From Asparagopsis taxiformis (taxonomy: Eukaryota; Rhodophyta; Florideophyceae; Bonnemaisoniales; Bonnemaisoniaceae): DNA of 64,000 bases. Each line of letters opens with the position of its first letter. Position 1 is the stretch's first letter. The notes under the pieces are model-generated. The model saw nothing but the letters and a program-made list of their open reading frames with translations, made no database searches and had not been told where the DNA came from. Positions 19,185-30,310 of the stretch are shown here, piece after piece. The translations under genes were made by a program, and so were the position numbers. The stretch is taken from positions 1 to 64,000 of the forward strand of contig JALQPE010001774.1 of assembly GCA_030407315.1 (NCBI GenBank), written 5' to 3'.

Positions 19185-21279
19185 CACGGCCCATGACGCG
19201 TTCGCGCGCGGCCGCGGCTTCGACGGGTCGCACAGGTATTCCTCCACTTCGGATTGGCGTACATGATGGGCGCGTCGTTCGGGTGTTGAATCCCGAACGG
19301 CGACGCGGTCACCAGGCAGATACGGCTTCTAGCCGCGCTCGTACGCGCAATACGGCGGGTAGTTCGTCAAGCCGTCACACGCGTCGAGACGATGACACGC
19401 GCGCACCTCCGTCCTGATCATCGCTCCATCCAGTTAGCACGCATTACATTCTCCTTTGAAGTAAACTTGTCTTGTTTTCATCTACGTGTCGCCCTTCCCG
19501 CCTCTCGGTCCCTTCCTTCGGTATGCGCGCTGTGGTGTGATGCTGGGGCCGGCAGGTGCTCGGCGTGCCAGATCACGAGGCACGCACGCGTCGGTGTCTC
19601 TTTGGTAAGGACGCGCGTGTCGTGGCTTAAAGCCGTATGTTCCCGCTGTCCACGTCGCCGTTCGGGGGACAACCGGACGAAGTCGTCCATCAGCGTGAGC
19701 CGATATCGGATTGCGTGTGTTGTGAGGTTTCAAACCAAGTTGGGAGGGGGATGAAGGGAGTGAGTCGGGGCGGCCGGTACGCCGAAATATAATCGTCGCA
19801 GTGCGTACGCTTCGTCGGTTCGTCGCGCGTGATCCTCTTCGCCGTTGGTTAATTGCATCGCACGTTTGCTCGCGGTCCGACCGCGAGCAAATCGCGAGTC
19901 GCGGTGCCGGTTCGTCGCTACGCGCCTTCGTTTTTCGCCTGCGCGTCGCCTCGCCTGCTACCTACGTTCGTGTCTCACTACCGCGTCCGCTGTTCCATAG
20001 CTAGAGCGAGGCGAAAGGGCATTAATCGTGGGCTCCCGCGTGGGTCGCACTTTTTCCTTTTGTAGACTAGGCCTCATTCTCCGCGCTTTTGCTGAGGGGG
20101 AGATGCGCGCGTGAGTGCCGCTATATTCTCGGTGGAGACCGGCGTACGTCCAGGCGACTGCGTCTTTCCACCAAGTTCGAGCTGCTCGCTGGAGTCTGCG
20201 CATGTTGTCGTCCAATCAAATGACGGCAGCGAGGGACGGCTTGTCACGGCGTGGGGGTCAGTCTGGCGGCGGCGCAATCCAGGTGCCCCTTCGCCAACAA
20301 TTTTCTCGTGGGATAATTTTTGCGGGACGGTCAAATTGCTATTCCGCCGGGCCAGACTGCGCACCCAATTTCAGAGCCGCTCCCCTATTTTCGCGCGAAA
20401 TCCATCGCTGGTTCCAGCGCATCGCGCATCTTCTAGAGTCGGTCAGGGGTTAGTCGGTGCCGGGCTTGCACGCAGTTTCCAGGTTGTGCGCCGAGGTACG
20501 CCGGCGGGACCCTCAGTACGTGCAATAGCGCGACTTCGGCGTGGCGGTAGGCGGTTATTGAGGGTTGCGTGACGTGAGCGACGAGTAGCTGCATAGCGAA
20601 CAAAGGGTGGTTGCGTGGCGAACGAAGAGCGGTCGAAGCGCAGGCGAAGAGTGATACGTGGTGTTTTCTGGCGATCTCGGCGCGACTTGCGCAACCGTTT
20701 CCGAACTTCGCACAGGTGGTCAGCGGGCGGCGTCTAGGGCGTAAGCGAGTGGGCTCGATTCCCGCGCATCGACGGCGTTCTGCGCGACGCGTGTTAGCAC
20801 CAGCAGTACAAAACGTTCGTTTGTGTGCTCGCGCAAGTGTTCGAATTCCAGTTAGCCTAGCCCAGTGTGGATTGCCTCCGTGCGGATAGCTGACGCGAGT
20901 AGTAACGCAACGCGCAAACGACGAATCATGTGCGGCCTGCCGGACGGGTGCGTAAGCGGCTCGCGAGCGGCGTCGCTTTGTTGCGTACGGCGTCCGTTCC
21001 AAGTCATTCAGCGGTAGAATGTCAATTGCGCAGGGCGCGGTGAAACTTCGTCTGACGTCGCGGCTGACGTTTTCGTGCGGCGTCACGTTATAGACTGAGC
21101 CGGTTCGAGAAGGCTGGGCGCCGCGGGCACACGAAGTAGGCGGCAAGGATGATGTGTCGGCGCGCTTTTTCGCATGCGCGTCGGAGAGTGCCTCGTGACC
21201 CTGGCCCGTTTTCTCCATGAGCCATGCAGGTGCCCTCCTTGGTTCGTATGCCGCTCTCGGCTCGACGGTTCTTCGCGAG
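19185..21279. other. CpG-rich non-coding stretch, probably retrotransposon 3' region
   Basis: This GC- and CpG-rich sequence lies downstream of the integrase gene. Long open frames here have Arg/Pro/Ala-rich composition and no recognisable domain, so I do not call them. I searched by eye for a 3' LTR matching sequence near 28.4-28.9 kb and found none. Confidence 0.5.
19865..19891. repeat. 27-bp inverted repeat (13-bp arms, 1-base centre)
   Basis: The arms TTTGCTCGCGGTC and GACCGCGAGCAAA flank a single C. Such a hairpin could be a regulatory or recombination site; there is no direct evidence for a role. Confidence 0.9.
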
Positions 21280-22767
21280 TCATTTGCGTGGCGGGCGATG
21301 GCGCGTCCTCTTGTCCGCTAACCGCGAACTTGAGCGACTGGGTGGCGTCGGGCGCGGTTTGGTGACGCTTGTCGCTTCCGGAGTGCGCTTCTTCGGCGGG
21401 GGCCCCCGGCGGTTGCGTGACGTAGCGCGGCCGGTCTCGATGTCGCGTCCGGCGGCGTTCGAAGCAGTTCGCTTTAGTTCCCTGCGAAAACGTGCGACAA
21501 TAGGTGCGGGTAGTGAGCCCACGGGTTCCCAGGTATCATCGCGCGGCGAATATCCTTTCCAGCGCACTCGGAAAACGGCTTCCCCAGCATCGTCAATGCC
21601 TTCGGCCATGAGTCTGTCAATCATAAATTCGCGCGTTCCGTACCCAGACTCGGGGTTAACTTTGCGCGCAGCTTCGAGGTCGCGTTCGCCGCGCTGCGTA
21701 GCGTCGTTAGCGACTTCCGTTGCGGTAGTATCTTCCTCGTCGTCTAGCGAGGCCGGCGCGGGCGTCGCGTTACGCGGTGCGACACGGATGCGGTCGGAAC
21801 TAACGGGCTCGGGCACGCCATCTATTACGATTTCGTAGGTATGGCCACGACAGCCTATTACAGGGAAAGGGCCGGAGACGGGGTAGTCCAATTTCGACGC
21901 GCGTGCTCCTTCGTCTCGCTGCGCTTGAGTCGTCGCTCCGGCGCGGGTATCCAAGTATACTTGGTCACCCACTTTGATTTCTTTGTTCACTGCGCGTACG
22001 CCGCGGTCGAAATCCCGTTTATATCGCGCTTGCGCTTTCTTCAGCGCGTTTGCTGCGCGCGCGTAGGCGTCCGATAACCTCGCTAGGAATTCCATACGAA
22101 GGAATGGCGTACTGCGAATCGTGTCCACTTGTTCCGTTCCCAGCGACACAGGGTAGCGCGTGAGCGTAAGATCGAACGGCGATGTATTCGTCGAGCGGTG
22201 TATCGCGCGGTTGTAGGCGTACGCCAGCGCATCCAAATGCTCGTCCCAGTCCTTTCGCTCTTCGTCGACGTAATGGCGCAGCGTCGCGACGATGGTACGA
22301 TTCATTCGCTGTACTTGTCCGTTCGATTGCGGGTGATACGTCGTCGTGAATATGTTTCGCGTTCCCATAAGCGCGCACGTTTCCTGAAACAGCTTCGAGC
22401 GGAACTGCGGTCCATTGTCCGAAAGTAGCGTGCGCGGCGGTCCGTAAACGAAAACCCAATCTCGGCAGAACGCTTTTGCGACGGCGAGCGCGGATACGCG
22501 TCCGAGCGCGATGAGTCGGTAGAGTTTGCTATAGCGGTCTGCGATTACGAGTACGAAGCGGCGTTGGCGTGGAGTCTCGGGCGGCGGCCCAAAGATATCG
22601 ATAGCGACGTCTTCGAGCGGGCGCGTTGCGGGAAATAGCTTCAGGGCGTTCGTGTGGCGATATTGCGTAACGCGGTTACGTGCGCACGCGTCGCACTGTC
22701 TCACTGTAGTGTAGACGTCTACGCTCATCATCGGCCAGTAGTACGCACGTCGAATTGCGTCGTACAT
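21280..22767 (-). pseudogene. Ty3-type integrase with chromodomain (damaged)
   Basis: The zinc-binding HHCC region spans the TGA at 22768-22770: the second Cys pair is CDAC and the His pair lies before the stop. The core shows AIDIFGPP and LLSDNGPQF, which hold the two catalytic Asp residues. At the usual Glu position (family string GQTERVN) this copy reads GQVQRMN, codon CAG, so the third catalytic residue is Gln. A C-terminal chromodomain is clear (FRVRWKGYSPRDDTWEPV), placing the element among chromoviruses, which target chromatin for insertion. The in-frame TGA and the E-to-Q change mean this copy is almost certainly inactive. Confidence 0.85.
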
Positions 22768-22770
22768 GCG

Positions 22771-23394
22771 TCACGCGCCCGAGTGCCCCGCGGTTACCGT
22801 GTAATGGTTCGCTCGCAAAATGCGCCCCTTAATTGCTTCGGGCACGACTATCTGCGTGGCGTTGTCGAGCGGCGCGGTCCTCATGAGTATCCCATCTGGG
22901 GACAGATGAAAACGCGATTGCGGCGCGGTTTCGACATCGCGTTTCGCGTTTTGGCAGAACTCGTCCGTCGCTTGCTCGCGAATCCACTCGTAAGTGGACA
23001 CGGGCGGTTCGATGCACGACCGAGTTGCCAGTAGGCAGTCTAGACTCGGGTAGTATTCTGCGTAGTCGCATAGTAGCGCGGCATCGGTTCGAGCGTAAGC
23101 GTCCGCGTGCGGTTCGACGATGTTCGCGGCGCCGAAGCAGGGTATCTCGTCAGGTATTTCCGTTTCGTCGCCACTTCGCGTGGCCATTCGCGAGAGCGCG
23201 TCGGCGATAACATGGCGTTTACCCTTTTTATATTCGACGTCGAACTCGAACTCGGCGAGTCGCAGCCGCCAGCGCGCGAGTCGTCCTTCCGCAGAGGTCA
23301 TGTTTAGAATCCAGCGCAGCGAATTGTGGTCCGTGCGAACCGTGAACTTCCGTCCTTCTAAATACGCGCGTAATAGTAACACTGCCCATACCAC
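22771..23394 (-). pseudogene. Ty3-type RNase H region and integrase N-terminus
   Basis: This lies in frame with the reverse transcriptase before it and the integrase after it. It contains the RNase H tether/core strings FTVRTDHNSLRWILN and KGKRHVIADALSRM. It ends at a TGA where related elements continue through the integrase zinc finger (HYTVTAGHSGA then the stop). The N-terminal part of RNase H lies between 23395 and 23511 in the same open frame, just after the other TGA. Confidence 0.8.
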
Positions 23395-23511
23395 CGCGAG
23401 GCATTCGCGTTCCGTCGTCGAATAATTTCGCTCCGCGTCGTTAAGCGTGCGCGACCAGTATCCGACTGGATGTAATATGTCGTCGTCTGCGTCTAGCTGT
23501 AGTAACGCGCA

Positions 23512-24537
23512 TCAGATTTGGCCTTGCGACGCGTCAGTGTCGAGCACGTACGGGTGCCCTTCGCGCGGTAGACGAAGGATAGGTGGAGATAGCATCGCTT
23601 GTCGCAATGACTCGAACGCGCGCGTTTGCTCGGGCGTCGGCGCGGGTAGGTTATCTCCTTGGTCCTTCTTCAGCAGCTGCGTAAGCGGCGCTGCTACGAA
23701 CGCGAATTTTTCAACGAATCGGCGGTATACGTTGCAAGTTCCCAGGAAGCTGCGCAGCTGCGTTTTCGTCGTCGGATACGTCGCATCTCGCAGCGCGTCG
23801 CACTTCGTCGTCGGTACGGATAGCTTCCCCGGCGAAATAGTATGTCCCAGATAGTCCACCGAGCGCTTGAAGAACTCGGTCTTCGCGAATTTAAGCGAAA
23901 CGCCAGCGCGTCCGAGGATTCCCAGTATCTCGTCGACGTGATGCACGTGCGCATTTACGTCGGCGGAGAAGATTATTACGTCATCCAGGTAGACAAGGAA
24001 GTGCTGCCATTTCACGTTCGCGAGCAAGATATCGAGCGCGCGCTGAAACGTCGCGGGCGCGTTCGATAGTCCGAAGGGCATACGGCGGAAGCGATACGTA
24101 CCAACATGCGACGTAAACGTAGTCTTATCGCGGTCGGCGTGCGCTACTGGGATTTGCCAGTATCCCGAATTGCAGTCCAGCGTAGTGAAAACCGTCGCGT
24201 TACCGAGCGAGTCGACGCAATCGTCCATACGCGGAATCGGGTACGCGTCCTTCACGGTGGCGGCGTTCAAGCGGCGGTAATCGATGCAGAAGCGGGATGT
24301 CCCGTCGTTCTTGGGTACGACTACGACCGGGCTCGCCCATTCCGATGTAGCGGGTTCAATTACTCCCGCGCGGAGCATCTTCTCCACTTGCGTACGGATA
24401 ATTTCGCGCGACGCGTGTCCGGTGCGGTACGGCGGTTGGTTGACGGAGGTCGCCCCCGGAACTAGTTCGATGCGGCGTTCTGTCGCGTGGATGGCTCCGA
24501 GCGTGCCATTCCACATTCGCTCGTGCTTTCGCAGCAT
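23512..24537 (-). pseudogene. Ty3-type reverse transcriptase
   Basis: Clear reverse-transcriptase blocks are present: FTTLDCNSGYWQIPV, RFRRMPFGLSNAPATF and the catalytic FLVYLDDVIIFS with the YxDD box as YLDD. It ends at a TGA inside the RNase H start (DTDASQGQI then stop), with the frame resuming directly. It overlaps the protease ORF by 76 nt in a different frame, compatible with a programmed frameshift between protease and reverse transcriptase, or with a mutation. Confidence 0.88.
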
Positions 24538-25511
24538 CTCGATAATTCGCGCGCGTGTAGGTCGTCGTCTACTCGCTCATCGCGTAGCGTCGCGCGTAGT
24601 AGATCTTCCCAATGCGGCGTCGCGTTCGCAATTCCGTCGGTTTCGCGCGTGTCCGGCGGGTTCGTCGCGTTGCGTGGCGTCGCATCGTCGGGCGGTCGGT
24701 CTTGCGGAGTCGGCTCTTCTTGTGCAACTTGTAGGCAACCTACGGGGTTGGGCACTGCGGCGCCCACCTTCATGCCTTTGGGTAATACCTGTAGGCGGGT
24801 GCCGGCGTTGTGCACATGCACACTGAAGGGGACGTTCCTTTTAACCTGCGTTTCACCATTGGCTAGACGAAGCAACTTCTGCCCGTAGAGGTCGGTCGCG
24901 GGTATCGTAATGCAGCGTCCGTGAGCGCCCGTGGTGACTTCGATAGCTCGCGTCGCGTGCGGCGGAATCGACGTGCGACGCGCAACGCGGATTGGCGCGA
25001 AATCTGTTGGTCGGGTAGTCTTGGGGGTCGGTGCGCGGCGCGGTTTCGTCGGCGTGCGTGGGAGCATCGGAACGTAGTCTCCATAGCGGGTTCGCAACGC
25101 GCGCTGCGGCCCAGTATAGATCATCCGAACCACACGGTCGATGAATTCTGCTTCCAGAATGCAAGGGACGGATAAGCGCGGCATCACCAGGAAAGTTTGA
25201 AGGTACGCGCGGGCACCTAGAAGAACGCTAAGTCGCAACGACGCGTTCGGCGCGAGGCGTCGTCCGTTCGCGTCGATAATCGCGCAGCGCAGCGTCGGCG
25301 GCGTAGCGTGGCGCTTCCAATCAGCGCCTAATACGTTCTCGCGAATGAGACTCGGGCCCGCGCCGGTATCAAGCACAGCGGTCACCGCGGTGGCCGTGCG
25401 TAGATTATATCCGACGCGAATCTCGAGTTTGTAGTTCGCGGTAGGGGTCTGAAACAGGACCACTGTTTCGGGTGGTAATGGAGGCGGTTTTTCGCGCGGC
25501 GGTTGCGTCAT
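24462..25511 (-). CDS. Ty3-type aspartic protease region
   Basis: The active-site triad is seen in VLDTGAGPSLI (Asp-Thr-Gly), followed by a hydrophobic block like the family's second strand. It is in the same frame as gag: only a TGA at 25635-25637 separates them and the frame between is open. The C-terminal part is Arg/Pro-rich. Confidence 0.75.
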   Translation of the reverse strand: MTQPPREKPPPLPPETVVLFQTPTANYKLEIRVGYNLRTATAVTAVLDTGAGPSLIRENVLGADWKRHATPPTLRCAIIDANGRRLAPNASLRLSVLLGARAYLQTFLVMPRLSVPCILEAEFIDRVVRMIYTGPQRALRTRYGDYVPMLPRTPTKPRRAPTPKTTRPTDFAPIRVARRTSIPPHATRAIEVTTGAHGRCITIPATDLYGQKLLRLANGETQVKRNVPFSVHVHNAGTRLQVLPKGMKVGAAVPNPVGCLQVAQEEPTPQDRPPDDATPRNATNPPDTRETDGIANATPHWEDLLRATLRDERVDDDLHARELSRCCESTSECGMARSEPSTRQNAASN

Positions 25512-25634
25512 CGCGCGTCGCGTGTCCGTTGAGTGGAGAGGAGTCGGCCCACCCGCTACGACTCCTCGTAGGCGTTTCCCGGGTCTTCTACGAAGCGAAC
25601 CGAGTGGGGCGTGAGCTGCTCGCCGTCGTGCGCG

Positions 25635-26306
25635 TCATCTTCGCGCGTACGTTCGCTTTCGTTCGATTTCGCGCTCGCGTGCGTCATCGTCCGCGGAAAC
25701 TTCGAAAACCTGAACGTTACGCTGCAGGTTCAGTTCTTCGGGCGTTAGGCGCGCGTGGCTATGCATCTCGTGAATCGCGGCCTGTTGATCGGATGAGAGC
25801 AGCGGGCAGCTTACTATAGGATGCCCAAACTTCCGGCATATCAGACAGCGGAACGCCGTTGTGCGAGACGTGTCGGCCGGTGCCGTCTGTCTCACGATAG
25901 GCGGTGGGTAAGTTGCGCGCGGTATGTGCGCCGTGTACAGTCCCGCGCGTTCGCGTTCTCGGTCGTCGTTATGCGCAAAGCGTCGCGAGCGGTCGGCGGG
26001 CGATGCGTCGCGAGAGCGTGGCGTGCGATAATTCGACGAAGGGGTGCCAAGCGAGGTTGGACTTCGCATGGGGCTCGGGGTCGAGAACTTCCGTTCGCGC
26101 GGAGCGTGCGGCGTCGCGGCGGAGGTTGAGACGTTTGGCGATGAGAGGCCTGATGGCGGGGTGTTCCCCACGGTCAGTGCTTGCAGCGTCGGTGTCTCGT
26201 CCTCTTCCACGTAGAGCGCAGGAGTTCGCCGTAATAGCGGTCGCGCGCTCGTCGTCGGCGTCATCGCTCGGTGCGTGTCCCCGTAGCTCTGCGCCATAGA
26301 GACTAG
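25635..26306 (-). pseudogene. C-terminal gag with CCHC zinc knuckle
   Basis: The zinc knuckle CLICRKFGHPIVSC matches C-x2-C-x4-H-x4-C and should bind the element's RNA. This is the second part of a gag gene split by the solo LTR at 26307-27114. Inserted sequence plus one target duplication totals 813 bp, a multiple of three, so the flanking gag frames still agree. Confidence 0.85.
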
Positions 26307-27114
26307 TGTGGTGCAATTTAAGTTGGTCGATGGAATCGATGCGAGCGCGCGTTTACGTTAGTCCGCAAGCATCCGTTTGAGTTAGTTTAGTAAGCGAGCG
26401 TACGCGTGGCATCTTGATTACGTGTCACGGAGCGTCAATGCGAGCGCGTGCGCGCGTACGTTGCCACGAAACCGCGAGCCGCGCCACGTGTAGCGATTTC
26501 CGCGAATTTCCCTTTATTTTCCCTTTTTGGGTTTTTTATGACGAAAGTCTTTTTCCCAAAATATTTCCCTTTTTGCGTGTGAGCGTGCGGCCGCCGCCGG
26601 CCGGCCACACAAGGACAGCCTGTCCCAAGTAAGTTAGCTATTAGTGGTCGCATGGCTTCGCACCCTACCAATAAACAGTCAGCACTTTCGCAGCTACGAG
26701 TTAAGCGTTGAGCGCGTCGCGAGGACCGATTGCGTTACGACGTGGCGTGCGGATTGCTCACGATCGCCGACGTACGTGCGCGCGCGCCGCGTTTACCGAC
26801 CGTCGAATTGCGTCGCACCGCGAGACCGCGCTTTGCGTCGCATACCGCTAGGCCAGGGATTTACGACCCCTGTGTGGATCGTGTTGAGCTCGAGTTTACT
26901 CGGTGATCTCACCCTGAGATCACGGCTTGCGCCGGCCCGCGAACCCCCGTGTTGCGATCGACCCTGCGCGTTCCGCCGTTGTACCACCCGATCGCCACCG
27001 CGACCGAGCGACGTGCGAAACGCAAGTTCACGAGCGCGTTACGGTTCAACACGCCCTGACAAGGCAAGCGATTCTAGAACTCTCTTAGTGACCGCCATCC
27101 CGGCTGGTCCTACA
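26307..27114 (-). mobile_element. Solo LTR inserted in gag, 5-bp target duplication ACTAG
   Basis: On the minus strand it begins TGTAGGACCAGCC and ends ACCACA, the TG...CA ends of an LTR. ACTAG lies immediately on both sides (26302-26306 and 27115-27119). A related LTR in the opposite orientation is at 28928-29716. No internal element sequence remains between the ends. Confidence 0.9.
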
Positions 27115-28349
27115 ACTAGCTCTCGAAAGGTGTATCGACGCGGGTCACGAGACAGCGCGTCCCGCACAAGGTGCTGCGCATAGGGTCGTAGACCATCGAC
27201 GAAAATAGAAACAAGCGTCCGCTCGCTAAACGCATCGCCGCAGCGCAGTGCGCGGCGTCGTAGTCTCGTAGCGAATTGCGTTTCGGTTTCCTTCGGGTCT
27301 TGCGTTTGTTGCGCCACGTCAGGATACGCTTGCGCGACGTCGCCTTCGCGCGCATAGGTTAGAAGGAGCCACTGAACGGCTTCCGCGTAGCACGTAATCG
27401 AATCGACGCCCGCGCGCGCTCCTCGGAACGTTCGTCCCACGTACGTTTGGAACGTGTCGCGCGCCTCGTCGGCGAGGAAATACTTGAGAATCGGCAACGC
27501 TGCGCCTTCGGATACGCCGGTGTCGTCGCATGCGCTCTTGAAATACTTCAGGAACGATAGCACGGCGATTCCGTCAGTGCCCGTGAAATTCTCTCCTTGC
27601 ATCGAGTGGCGCACCATTTTCGCGGTGTTAGCCAATTCGCTCGCAATTGTTCGGTTAAACGCGCGGTCCGTATTACGCAAGCGGTACGTGCGATACGAAA
27701 GCGCGCGCGTGAACAGCTCGTTCAACGGCTGGATTTCTACCAGCCCGGGATGCGCGGGTCCATTGTCGCTATCCGAATGCGGGTGGTCGTCGAATGACAG
27801 GTCCTGGCGCGCCAGTTCCAGCCATCCTTCGGGGTCCGCGTTGCGCACGTAGTTCGTAGGGGTCGCGCGCGCTGCGGTTCGCGTTCGGTTTTCGCGCGCA
27901 GCGACGTTCGCGCGCTCAATATTGTGCTCCTCGCGGGAGTCCATCGCAGTGACGATTAGGTTGTGGACTTGCGCCCTCATCTGAGCCGTCAATCCACGTG
28001 ATTGGCCCTTGATAGCGCGGTCCACCGCAGCTCGTACTTCAGCCTGGAGCATGCATTGGAACGTAGGGTCGTCCACTACTTGTCGAACCAAGCTCGGAAG
28101 CGTTGCGGACGGCGTAGCGTGCACGTCGGAAACGCGGAACTCGGCCTTGCGCTTCGTTGCGGCGCCGTCGTCGGACGTTTGCGCGTCGTCATCGATGCTC
28201 GCGAGCGCTTGCGTCGGTAACGGCGGCCACGGGGAAGCGGTAGGGTGAGGGATATGTGAAGCGACCAGCGCGTCGATTGTGTGCGTTTGCAACGCGTCTG
28301 GCGGCGGTTCGGTCGGCGCGTTCGATCGCTCGGGCGCGGATGGATCCAT
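27039..28349 (-). pseudogene. N-terminal gag of the Ty3 element, truncated by solo LTR
   Basis: This 436-codon frame starts MDPSAPERSNAP. The capsid-like core is ENFTGTDGIAVLSFLKYF ... ETQFATRLRRRALRCG, as in retrotransposon gag proteins. The true gag sequence ends at the target duplication near 27119; the last roughly 26 codons are read from the inserted LTR. The missing part resumes at 26306. Confidence 0.8.
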
Positions 28350-28927
28350 CGGCGCGGTTGCGTTCGATCGTCGCCTAGGGAAAAGGGAAAAAGGGATGAT
28401 GGGGAAGGAGAAAGGGGAATTCGGCGCGCGTCAAAATCTCGCGTCGGCGCGTCGAAAAATTGGCAAGTAAAAAGGGAAGCGCTTCCCGAAAATTGTCTGC
28501 GTATCGGGCGCGCGCAGTAAGGGTGATGGGGACGAGTTCGCTCGCAGGAGGGCTTCTTCCTCGCTCGGAACGCGCAAAGACGGGTCTCGATCGTCCGCGA
28601 ACCCAGTATTTTCGGCACCGCCGAACCCGCGTTAGGGTTGCGAACTAGCGCGCGCACGCGTTGCGTCTTCGATCGCGTCGTTCCGCGCTGCGAACCGTCG
28701 TAGTAGGGATAGGGTAGTCATACAAACCAGAGAGGCTATAGCACCGCTTCCGGGATAGCGATACGCGCGCACGCGTCAATCGCCCTCGCTGTCGCGCACG
28801 ACGAACGGAGAAAGGGGAAATTAGAGTAAGCGATAGGTTTTGGCGTCCCGTGTTTTCCCCAAGCGGAGTTTATGTTCTTCGCTGAGTTCACACGTCGGTT
28901 CGCGCAATTCTAGGTCGAGAGACCAGT
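28350..28927. other. Retrotransposon leader region, no LTR recognised
   Basis: Sequence 5' of gag (minus strand) is CpG-rich with purine-rich runs near 28380-28420. I could not identify a 5' LTR or a primer-binding site with confidence. Confidence 0.4.
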
Positions 28928-29716
28928 TGTAGGACCAGCCGGGGTGGCGATCGCTAAGGGAGTTCTAGAATTGCAGCCGTGTCAGGGCGAAGTGAACCGT
29001 AACGCGCTGGTTGAACTTGCGTTCGCGCGTCGCTCGGTCGCGGTGGCGAACGGGTGGTACAACGGCGGAACGCGTAGGGAAAGATCGCAACACGGGGGTT
29101 CGCGGGCCGGCGCAAGCCGTGATCTCAGGGTGAGATCACCGAGTAAACTCGAGCACAACGCGATCCACACAGGGGTCGTAAATCCCTGGCCTAGTGGCGT
29201 GCGACGCAACGCGCGCTATCGCGGTGCGACGCGGTTCGACGATCGGTTTATGAGCAGCGCGCACGCGAACGTCGGCGATCGTGAGCAACCCGCACGCAAC
29301 GTTGTAACGCAATCGGTCCTCGCGATTCGCTAAACGCTCAACTCGTAGCTGCGAAGATGCTGGCTGTTTATTGGTAAGGTGCGAAGCAGAGCAACCATTA
29401 GTAGCTAACTACCTAGGACAGGTTGTCCTTACGCGGCCGGCCGGCGGCCGCTCGCTCGCACGCAAAAGGGAAATATTTGGGAAAAAGACTTTCGTCATAA
29501 AAAACCCAAAAAGGGGAAATAAAGGGAATTCGTAGAAATCGCTACACGTGGCGCCGGGCTCGTAATCGCACGCGTTCGCTCAGGCGCGCCGTGACACGTA
29601 ATTGTATCGCCACGCGTACGCTCGCTTACTAACTAACTAAACGTGGATGCACGCAGACTCAACTCGACGCCATCGCTCCGACCCGCGCTCGCACTCGCAA
29701 CATAAATTGCATCACA
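28928..29716 (+). mobile_element. LTR of the same family, opposite orientation
   Basis: It begins TGTAGGACCAGCC and ends TTGCATCACA, and aligns along its length with the solo LTR in gag. The flanks (CCAGT on the left, AGGAG on the right) do not match, so it is probably a recombinant or the edge of a deleted element rather than a clean solo insertion. Confidence 0.8.
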
Positions 29717-30010
29717 AGGAGGACCTTGTGTAGCGGGCGTAGCTGACGCATGAAGGTTGAGATAGGAGCCGGGGAGCGGCTGAACGGCTGTCGCACGCGC
29801 TTTCACCGCCGACGGGGTATCGATTGGAGCACTCACCGCAGGTTGCAGGAAGCCAGGCTCTTGAACGTTGTCGTTGAGGTCGCCCTCCGCGGAGGGATTC
29901 GGTGGCACCATGGTACCCCACTCGCCGACCTCGGTCGCAGACAAGGATACAGGAGTGACGAGTCGCTGAGAAGTTGAAGAGAGGTCAGGCCGAAATGTGG
30001 GAGTGTTCAT
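29717..30010 (-). pseudogene. Truncated gag-like N-terminus
   Basis: The frame starting MNTPTFRPDLSSTSQR reads leftwards until the LTR boundary at 29716 cuts it. It is Ser/Pro/Ala-rich like the start of retroelement gag proteins, and in style resembles the remnant at 56262. No catalytic domain is left. The family is unknown. Confidence 0.35.
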
Positions 30011-30049
30011 GATACCTAAGCGCAGGAGCACGCAGGTTTAAGAAGGGGA

Positions 30050-30310
30050 AAATGTGGGGCTCGTCCCGTATTGTCTAGCGAAAGGGCGCCTGGAGAACAG
30101 TCGCGTGGGAGTGACGCTCGCGAGAGTGAGTGGTGTTCGGCAAAAGAATCGGCCACGAAGAGTCGCGGCGTTAGCCCATGAGCAGCGGTGAGGTGGCATA
30201 GTAATTGTCGCCCGAGGGCGAATGGGTGCGTGCCGCCTTGCATTGGCACCGGGCCAAATTGCTTGCGCTGGGCCCTTTCGTGGGATTGTAACTTTACCTG
30301 CGCCTAGTTG
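30050..30310 (+). repeat. Dispersed repeat family A, copy 1
   Basis: It contains CGTCCCGTATTG, CGCTCGCGAGAGTGAGTG, GTCGCCCGAGGGCGAATGG and CACCGGGCCAAATTG. Related copies lie at 54220-54500 and 56780-56975, the last cut by the second transposon. Confidence 0.75.

Noticed and set aside
20433..21218. 261-codon minus-strand frame
   Set aside because: It lies in CpG-rich sequence with Arg/Ala/Pro-rich composition, several competing frames and no recognisable domain. It is probably open by composition only.
22768..25637. TGA as a sense codon in this genome
   Set aside because: Other genes here (Sel1 protein, 470-aa protein, ParB-like ORF) end at TGA with sensible C-termini, and the bestrophin and transposase ORFs have no internal TGA.
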